DNA of 64,000 nt, taken from Collinsella sp. AF33-16. Lineage in GTDB: Bacteria; Actinomycetota; Coriobacteriia; Coriobacteriales; Coriobacteriaceae. The position numbers and the translations under genes were made by a program. The notes beneath the pieces were generated by a model. The model worked only from the letters and a program-made list of their open reading frames with translations, searched no databases and had not been told where the DNA came from. Each line of letters begins with the position of its first letter. Position 1 is the first letter of the stretch. Positions 55,481-61,324 of this stretch are shown one piece after another. Location: the NCBI RefSeq assembly GCF_003475325.1, contig NZ_QRQC01000014.1, positions 7,996 to 71,995 on the forward strand, written 5' to 3'.

Positions 55481-57202
55481 ATGACTCGAGCAATGTATAT
55501 GTCTAAGCTCTATACGCCGACGCTTAAAGAGGATCCGGCGGACGCTGAGCTCGCCAGCCACCGCCTGTTGCTCCGTGCCGGCATGATCCGCAAGGAGGCC
55601 GCCGGCCTGTATTCCTATCTGCCGCTTGCTTGGCGCTCGATCCGCAAGATTGAGAACATCGTGCGCGACGAGATGGACGCTGCCGGCGCCCAGGAGCTTA
55701 TGATGCCCATCATGGTCGATGCCGAGCTGTGGCGTGAGTCCGGCCGTATCGATGCCTATGGCAAGGAGCTTGTGCGCTTTGATGACCGCCACGGCCGCGA
55801 GTTTGTGCTCGGACCCACGCACGAGGAGACCGTCACGGCCCTAGTGCGCAATGAGCTGCGCTCCTATAAGCAGCTGCCCGTCAACCTGTACCACATTCAG
55901 GACAAGTTCCGCGACGAGTTCCGCCCTCGCTTTGGCCTGATGCGCGGTCGCGAGTTCATCATGAAGGACGCCTACAGCTTCTCCGCCACGCAGGAGAGTC
56001 TGCAGGAGGAGTACGACAAGATGAAGCAGGCCTATGCCAACATTTGCGAGCGCTGCTACATCAAGGCTCTGCCCGTTGTCGCCGACTCCGGCGAGATCGG
56101 TGGCGATACCTCCGTCGAGTACATGGCTTTGGCCGACGCCGGCGAGGCTTCGCTCGTCTACTGCGACGATTGCGGCTTTGCTGCCGATGACGAGGCCGCA
56201 AGCACCAAGGTCGTTGTGACCGAGGGTCCTGGCGACGGTACGCTTACCAAGGTCGAGACTCCGGGCATGGGCACCATCGAGGCCGTTGCAAAGTTCTTCG
56301 GCTTCCCCGAGAACGGCACGCGTAAGTCTCTGGCACTCATCGACGCCGGGGGCAAGCCCGTCGTGGCCATTGTTCCGGGCGACCACGAGCTCAACGATTG
56401 CAAGGCCGAGCATGTCTTTGGCAAGGGCTATCGCATGATGACTGATGAGGAGCTCCAGACCTACGGTCTGCATAAGGGCTTTATCGGACCGGTTAACCTG
56501 CCCGAGGGCATTCGCCTGGTGTGCGACGAGAGCCTGCGCGAGTCCAAGCAGTGGGCCTGCGGTGCCAACGAGGTCGATTATCACTTTACCGGTGCCTGCC
56601 CCGAGCGCGACTTTACCGTCGACGAGTGGGCCGACCTGGTAACCGTCGTTGCCGGCGATCCCTGCCCGCACTGCGGCAAGCCGCTCTCTGCTGCTCGCGG
56701 CATCGAGGTTTCGCAGGTCTTCCAGCTGGGTACCAAGTATTCCGAGGCCATGGGCGCCACCTTTATGGACGAGGACGGCAAGGAGAAGCCGCTTATCATG
56801 GGTTGCTACGGCGTGGGCGTGTCCCGCTCGCTTGCTGCCGTCGTGGAGCAGCACAACGACGAGCACGGTATCGTCTGGCCGGTTTCCGTTGCCCCGTACG
56901 AGGTCGCTGTGATTCCGCTCGATCCCAAGAAGGAGGAGTGCGCAACCGTCTGCGACCAAATCGTCGAGGGCTTGTGCGCCGAGGGTATCGAGGTCGTCGT
57001 CGACGACCGTGACGAGCGTCCCGGCTTTAAGTTTGCCGATAACGACCTTATGGGATTCCCGTATCAGGTGGTGCTTGGCAAGCGTGGCCTTAAGAATGGC
57101 ACCGTTGAGCTCAAGGACCGTGCCACGGGCGAGCGCGAGGACGTGGCGATTGACGAGGTCGTCGCCAAGGTTGCCGAGCTTGTTAAGGCGGCCCGCCGTT
57201 AA
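55481..57202 (+). CDS. proS: Proline-tRNA ligase, bacterial type
   Basis: 573-residue class II synthetase. RAGMIRKEAAGLYSYLPLAW, GPTHEETVTALVRNE, FRDEFRPRFGLMRGREFIMK (motif 2), and the inserted YbaK-like editing domain at about 220-400. The C-terminal anticodon domain starts at APYEVAVIPLD. Cys pairs CDDC and CPHC flank the editing region. The ATG directly follows the ispG stop. Confidence 0.97.
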   Translation: MTRAMYMSKLYTPTLKEDPADAELASHRLLLRAGMIRKEAAGLYSYLPLAWRSIRKIENIVRDEMDAAGAQELMMPIMVDAELWRESGRIDAYGKELVRFDDRHGREFVLGPTHEETVTALVRNELRSYKQLPVNLYHIQDKFRDEFRPRFGLMRGREFIMKDAYSFSATQESLQEEYDKMKQAYANICERCYIKALPVVADSGEIGGDTSVEYMALADAGEASLVYCDDCGFAADDEAASTKVVVTEGPGDGTLTKVETPGMGTIEAVAKFFGFPENGTRKSLALIDAGGKPVVAIVPGDHELNDCKAEHVFGKGYRMMTDEELQTYGLHKGFIGPVNLPEGIRLVCDESLRESKQWACGANEVDYHFTGACPERDFTVDEWADLVTVVAGDPCPHCGKPLSAARGIEVSQVFQLGTKYSEAMGATFMDEDGKEKPLIMGCYGVGVSRSLAAVVEQHNDEHGIVWPVSVAPYEVAVIPLDPKKEECATVCDQIVEGLCAEGIEVVVDDRDERPGFKFADNDLMGFPYQVVLGKRGLKNGTVELKDRATGEREDVAIDEVVAKVAELVKAARR

Positions 57203-57233
57203 TCGACGTTTCTGCTATTAGATGTAATCGCGG

Positions 57234-57282
57234 GACTGCTCCGTATCTCTCTTAGGAAGAGATGCGGAGCAGTCTATTTTGT
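57234..57282 (+). terminator. Terminator after proS
   Basis: GACTGCTCCG pairs with CGGAGCAGTC, with an inner TCTCT/AGAGA extension, then TATTTTGTT. Confidence 0.85.
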
Positions 57283-57309
57283 TGCGTGAATAAACTCGAT
57301 GGGTAAAGG

Positions 57310-57343
57310 AAAACCCCACAGCCCATATGAGCTGCGGGGTTTT
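57310..57343. terminator. Bidirectional terminator
   Basis: AAAACCCC and GGGGTTTT arms with inner CAGC/GCTG pairs around CATATGA. U runs on both strands. It serves the convergent proS (plus) and kinase (minus) transcripts. Confidence 0.85.
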
Positions 57344-57378
57344 CTTGTGCCTCCGATGCGAAATAAATCGCTCAGATA

Positions 57379-58143
57379 TTACTGATAATCGACGACGTCG
57401 ATCCAGTTCTTCAGGAACTCATCGTTCACGTTGCGCTTACGAGCGAGCTCGGAAGCGGCGACGATGCTCGTCCACTGACGCACGACCTGCATGGGCATGT
57501 CGGCGCGGTCGCAGTAGAGCTCCAGGTAGGCCTCAGCCTGATCCTTGCTGTTGAGGGCGAAGAGCAGGTAGGTGGTGGCAACGTCGGCAGCAGGGGAGCC
57601 CTGGGTGGCGTGTGCCCAGTCGCACACATAGAGCTGGCCGCCGTCGCCGACGATGACGTTGGAGGGGTTGAAGTCGCCGTGGCAGACCTTGAACTCCTTG
57701 GTCATTCCGTCCAGACGCTCCTGAAGGTTGTAGCGCGTGGTGGCATTGAGCTGATCAAGGCTGTCGATCATGCGGGCGAACTTGTCGCGCTGACGGTTGA
57801 GCAGCGGGGAGGTGTAGCCGTGGATCTCGATCTGGAGGTCGACGAACATCTCGAGATACTCACCAAAGCGCTGGGGCTCGGCAGTCATCTTCTCGGCAAG
57901 GGTGGTGCCCGGAACCTTCTCGGTCACGAGCGCCCAGCCGTTGGCGTTCTCGAGCTGGGAAACCTCGAGAGCCTTGGGGCTGCGGATGCCGCACTCATTG
58001 ATGCGGGCAAGATTCAAAGCCTCGTTGAACACGTCGGAGACAGGCTTGGTCTCGTTAAAGACCTTGACGATCTTGTCGCCCAGGTCGTAAACGACCTTGT
58101 TGCCACGGCGGACGAGCTCGGTCTTGGAATCGGGTAGCAGCAT
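57379..58143 (-). CDS. APH-fold small-molecule kinase
   Basis: 254 residues of the aminoglycoside phosphotransferase/choline kinase superfamily. The catalytic loop is HGDFNPSN, followed by CDWAHATQGSPAADV with the metal-binding Asp. VYDLGDKIVKVFNE supplies the ATP-site Lys, and ALVTEKVPGTTL is the hinge. AAAGGATG precedes the ATG. It lies 88 bases behind adhE on the same strand. Substrate is unknown; there is no reason to call it a resistance gene. Confidence 0.85.
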   Translation of the reverse strand: MLLPDSKTELVRRGNKVVYDLGDKIVKVFNETKPVSDVFNEALNLARINECGIRSPKALEVSQLENANGWALVTEKVPGTTLAEKMTAEPQRFGEYLEMFVDLQIEIHGYTSPLLNRQRDKFARMIDSLDQLNATTRYNLQERLDGMTKEFKVCHGDFNPSNVIVGDGGQLYVCDWAHATQGSPAADVATTYLLFALNSKDQAEAYLELYCDRADMPMQVVRQWTSIVAASELARKRNVNDEFLKNWIDVVDYQ

Positions 58144-58175
58144 GGTTGCATCCTTTCAACGATGCGATAGAAGCG

Positions 58176-58214
58176 ACGGCGGGGGTGTGTGAAACACCCG
58201 TGCACCCCCGCCGT
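58176..58214. other. Strong hairpin between adhE and the kinase gene
   Basis: Perfect 12-bp stem ACGGCGGGGGTG (58176-58187) with its complement (58203-58214). An alternative 6-bp stem GGGTGT (58183-58188) with ACACCC (58194-58199) competes with it. On the minus strand no U run follows, so it is not a typical terminator. Confidence 0.7.
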
Positions 58215-58231
58215 TAAAAACCGTGCTAAAA

Positions 58232-60880
58232 CTAGCAGACGGCGTAGTCCTGAGGCTCGCGGCCGTAGTAGGCGTCCAGGTAGAGCTCCTTGATCTCGCT
58301 CATGAGCGGGTAGCGCGGGTTTGCGCCGGTGCACTGGTCGTTGAATGCCTGCTCGGTCATCTCGTCGAGGGTGTCGAGGAAGTACTGCTCGTCAACACCG
58401 TAGTCGGCGATGGTCTTCTTGACGCCGATGAAGTCCTTGAGCTCCTCGAGCTTCGTGATGAAGTTCTCGAAGACCTCCTTGTCGTCCTTGCCCTCGATGC
58501 CGCAGTACTTGGCCATCTCGGCGTAGTTGTGCAGCGCGTTGGGGTAAGGATACTGGGAGAAGGTACCCATCTTGACGGGAGCCTCGGCGGCGTTGTAGCG
58601 CATAACGCGGGTCAGGATGACGGCGTTGGCGAGGCCGTGGGGCAGGTGATGGAAGGCGCCGAGCTTGTGAGCCATGGAGTGGTTGAGGCCCAGGAAGGCG
58701 TTGGCGAAGGCCATACCGGCCATGCAAGAGGCGTTGTGCATCTCCTCGCGGGCATGCGGGTCCTTGGCGCCGTTCGTGAAGCTGGAGGGCAGGTTCTCGA
58801 AGACGAGCTTAGCAGCGCGCTCGGAGAGGCCCTTGGTGTAGTCGGAAGCCATGATGGAGACGTAGGACTCGATGGCGTGGGTCATGACGTCGATGCCGGA
58901 GGCAGCGGTCAGGCCGCGCGGGGCGGTCATGCAGTTGTCGGCGTCGACGATAGCCATGTTGGGGAGCAGCGCGTAGTCGGCGAGCGGCCACTTGATGCCG
59001 GTCTCCTTGTCGGTGATGATGGCGAACGGCGTGCACTCGGAGCCGGTACCCGAAGAGGTCGGGACGGCGACGAAGTAGGCCTTCTTGCCCATCTCGGGGA
59101 AAGTGAAGATACGCTTGCGGATGTCCATGAAGTCCATGGCCATGTCCTCAAACTTGCACTCGGGGTGCTCGTACATCATCCACATGATCTTGCCGGCGTC
59201 CATAGCGGAGCCACCGCCGACGGCGATGATGACGTCCGGCTCAAAGAGAGCCATCTGCTTGGCGCCGCGACGTGCGCACTGCAGCGACGGATCGGGCTCG
59301 ACGTCGTAGAAGCAGTCGTGGGCGATGCCCATCTCGTCGAGCTTGGCCTCGATGGCGCGGGTGTTACCATTCTTGAAGAGGAACTGGTCGGTGACGATGA
59401 AGGCGCGCTTCTTGCCCATGACGGTACCGAGCTCGTCGAGGGCGACGGGCGTGGAACCCTTCTTGAAGTAGACCTTCTCGGGAGCGCGGAACCACAGCAT
59501 GTTCTCACGGCGCTCGGCCACAGTCTTAACGTTGATCAAGTGCTTCACCCCAACGTTCTCGGAGACGGAGTTGCCGCCCCAGGAGCCGCAGCCCAGGGTC
59601 AGAGACGGCTTCATGCCAAAGTTGTACAGGTCACCGATGCCGCCGTGCGAGGACGGGGTGTTGATGACGATACGGCAGGCCTTCATGACGTGCTCGAACA
59701 GACTGATCTTCTCGGCCTGGGCGGGGTGCACGTACAGAGAGGCGGTGTGGCCCGGGCCACCGGCGAGCACCAGGTGCTCGGCCTTGTCGACGGCCTCCTG
59801 GAAGTCCTTGGCGTGATACATGGCCAGGACCGGGGAGAGCTTCTCGTGGGAGAACTCTTCCTTGGCGGGGTCGGTGGAGGTGACCTCGGCGATCAGGATC
59901 TTGGTCTTGGCGGGAACCTCGATGCCGGCGAGCTCGGCGATCTTGGCGGCAGCCATGCCGGGAATGCGGTGATCGAGGGCGCCGTTCTTGAACATGGCGG
60001 CACGCAGGGCCTCCATCTCGGCACCCTGCTTGACGAAGTAGCAGCCGCGCTTCTGGAACTCGGCCTTAACCTGGTCATAGATGGTGTCGATGACGGTCAC
60101 GGACTGCTCGGAAGCGCAGATCATGCCGTTGTCGAAGGTCTTGGAGTGGATGATGGAGTTGACGGCGAGCAGCACGTCGGCGGTGTCGTCGATGACGACC
60201 GGGGTGTTACCGGCGCCAACGCCCAAGGCGGGCTTGCCCGAGGAGTAGGCGGCCTTGACCATGCCCGGGCCACCGGTGGCGAGGATGATGTCGACGTCGC
60301 GCATGACCATGTTGGTCAGCTCGATGGAGGGGACATCGACCCAGCCGATGATGCCCTCGGGGGCACCGGCCTTGACGGCGGCGTCAAGCACGAGCTTAGC
60401 GGCGGCGATGGTGCACTTGGCGGCAGCCGGGTGCGGGGAGATGATGATGGCGTTGCGGGTCTTCAGGCTGATCAGCGTCTTGAAGATCGCAGTGGAGGTG
60501 GGGTTGGTCGTCGGGATGACGGCGCCCACGATGCCGATGGGCTCGGCGATCTTGGTGATGCCGTAGGCCTCGTCGCGCTCCAGGACACCACAGGTCTTGG
60601 TGTTCTTGTAAGCGTTGTAGATGTACTCTGCGGCGTAGTGGTTCTTGATGACCTTGTCCTCAAGAACGCCGCGGCCGGTCTCCTCGATGGCCATCTTCGC
60701 CAACGGGATACGAGCCTTGTTGGCGGCCATGGCGGCCTCATAGAAGATCTTGTCGACCTGCTCCTGCGTGTACGTAGCAAAAAGCGCCTGGGCCTCTCGC
60801 ATCTGAGCGAGCTTAGCCTCAAGCGCCTCTACGTTGTCCACAATTGCGGGAGTAGTGTTTTCCGGTGACTTTTTCACCAT
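58232..60880 (-). CDS. adhE: Bifunctional acetaldehyde-CoA / alcohol dehydrogenase AdhE
   Basis: 882 residues; reduces acetyl-CoA to ethanol with two NADH, a fermentative redox outlet. Residues 1-440 are the aldehyde dehydrogenase part with GNTPVVIDDTADV and the catalytic Cys in GMICASEQ. Residues 455-882 are the iron-dependent alcohol dehydrogenase with AVGGGSAMDAGKIMW, PTSSGTGSECTPF and the His ligands in GLNHSMAHKLGAFHHLPHG. AAGGAG precedes the ATG. The family forms filaments called spirosomes. Confidence 0.97.
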   Translation of the reverse strand: MVKKSPENTTPAIVDNVEALEAKLAQMREAQALFATYTQEQVDKIFYEAAMAANKARIPLAKMAIEETGRGVLEDKVIKNHYAAEYIYNAYKNTKTCGVLERDEAYGITKIAEPIGIVGAVIPTTNPTSTAIFKTLISLKTRNAIIISPHPAAAKCTIAAAKLVLDAAVKAGAPEGIIGWVDVPSIELTNMVMRDVDIILATGGPGMVKAAYSSGKPALGVGAGNTPVVIDDTADVLLAVNSIIHSKTFDNGMICASEQSVTVIDTIYDQVKAEFQKRGCYFVKQGAEMEALRAAMFKNGALDHRIPGMAAAKIAELAGIEVPAKTKILIAEVTSTDPAKEEFSHEKLSPVLAMYHAKDFQEAVDKAEHLVLAGGPGHTASLYVHPAQAEKISLFEHVMKACRIVINTPSSHGGIGDLYNFGMKPSLTLGCGSWGGNSVSENVGVKHLINVKTVAERRENMLWFRAPEKVYFKKGSTPVALDELGTVMGKKRAFIVTDQFLFKNGNTRAIEAKLDEMGIAHDCFYDVEPDPSLQCARRGAKQMALFEPDVIIAVGGGSAMDAGKIMWMMYEHPECKFEDMAMDFMDIRKRIFTFPEMGKKAYFVAVPTSSGTGSECTPFAIITDKETGIKWPLADYALLPNMAIVDADNCMTAPRGLTAASGIDVMTHAIESYVSIMASDYTKGLSERAAKLVFENLPSSFTNGAKDPHAREEMHNASCMAGMAFANAFLGLNHSMAHKLGAFHHLPHGLANAVILTRVMRYNAAEAPVKMGTFSQYPYPNALHNYAEMAKYCGIEGKDDKEVFENFITKLEELKDFIGVKKTIADYGVDEQYFLDTLDEMTEQAFNDQCTGANPRYPLMSEIKELYLDAYYGREPQDYAVC

Positions 60881-60920
60881 TTGTGTCTCCTTGCGATCGG
60901 AGATTTACCCTACGTCTTGC

Positions 60921-60926
60921 ATGATA
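60921..60926 (-). promoter_or_regulatory. Extended -10 box of adhE
   Basis: TGCTATCAT on the minus strand (TGn extension), about 40 bases before the ATG. No -35 match at 17 bases, as is common for extended -10 promoters. Confidence 0.5.
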
Positions 60927-60973
60927 GCAATAAATAATTCGGTGAGTGGTAAGATTCCTGTAAAAGGCACACT

Positions 60974-61001
60974 AAAACGCTTCAATAAACTGAAGCGTTT
61001 T
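60974..61001. other. Palindromic hairpin upstream of adhE
   Basis: Perfect 11-bp arms AAAACGCTTCA and TGAAGCGTTTT with a 6-base loop. It lies about 50 bases upstream of the adhE -10 box. It could be an operator or a bidirectional terminator. It is the most structured part of the 444-base gap 60881-61324. Confidence 0.6.
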
Positions 61002-61070
61002 AACTATTTAACTAAAAGCCGAACGTCTTCTCCGGGCGAATTCCTAGTTTCCCCATGGCTATGGTGTGGA

Positions 61071-61092
61071 GTTTGTTCATTGTTTGTTCATT
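61071..61092. repeat. 11-bp tandem direct repeat
   Basis: GTTTGTTCATT occurs twice in a row (61071-61081 and 61082-61092) in the adhE/surface protein intergenic region. Confidence 0.8.
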
Positions 61093-61186
61093 AGGTCTTA
61101 GGAAATTAATGCACATCGATCAATTCTGGCTGGTCGTGACACTAATTTTTGGTCGTTTCTATTTCATGGCAATAAACGCGTTCTCT

Positions 61187-61233
61187 TGTCAGACAAAACA
61201 CTGGTATTAAACTAAAACCAATGTGCCAGACAG
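61187..61233. repeat. Imperfect dyad upstream of the surface protein gene
   Basis: TGTCAGACA at 61187-61195 and TGCCAGACA at 61224-61232 flank an inverted TGGT...ACCA core. The two nonamers are 37 bases apart. It may be a regulator site; there is no matched family. Confidence 0.4.
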
Positions 61234-61324
61234 TACATTCAGTAAGAGTGAAATATATGCCTTTGCCTCTGGGTATTTTGTCGCCCTTTACCGGTTCATG
61301 TCAGTTGAGTAGAAAGGGCGGTTT

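Noticed and set aside
58223..60868. 881-codon plus-strand frame opposite adhE
   Set aside because: Low-complexity Val/Leu/Gly/Asp product typical of an antisense shadow; adhE is certain on the minus strand.
60881..61324. Rex operator upstream of adhE
   Set aside because: No TTGTGAA-N4-TTCACAA-like palindrome; the palindrome found has a different sequence.
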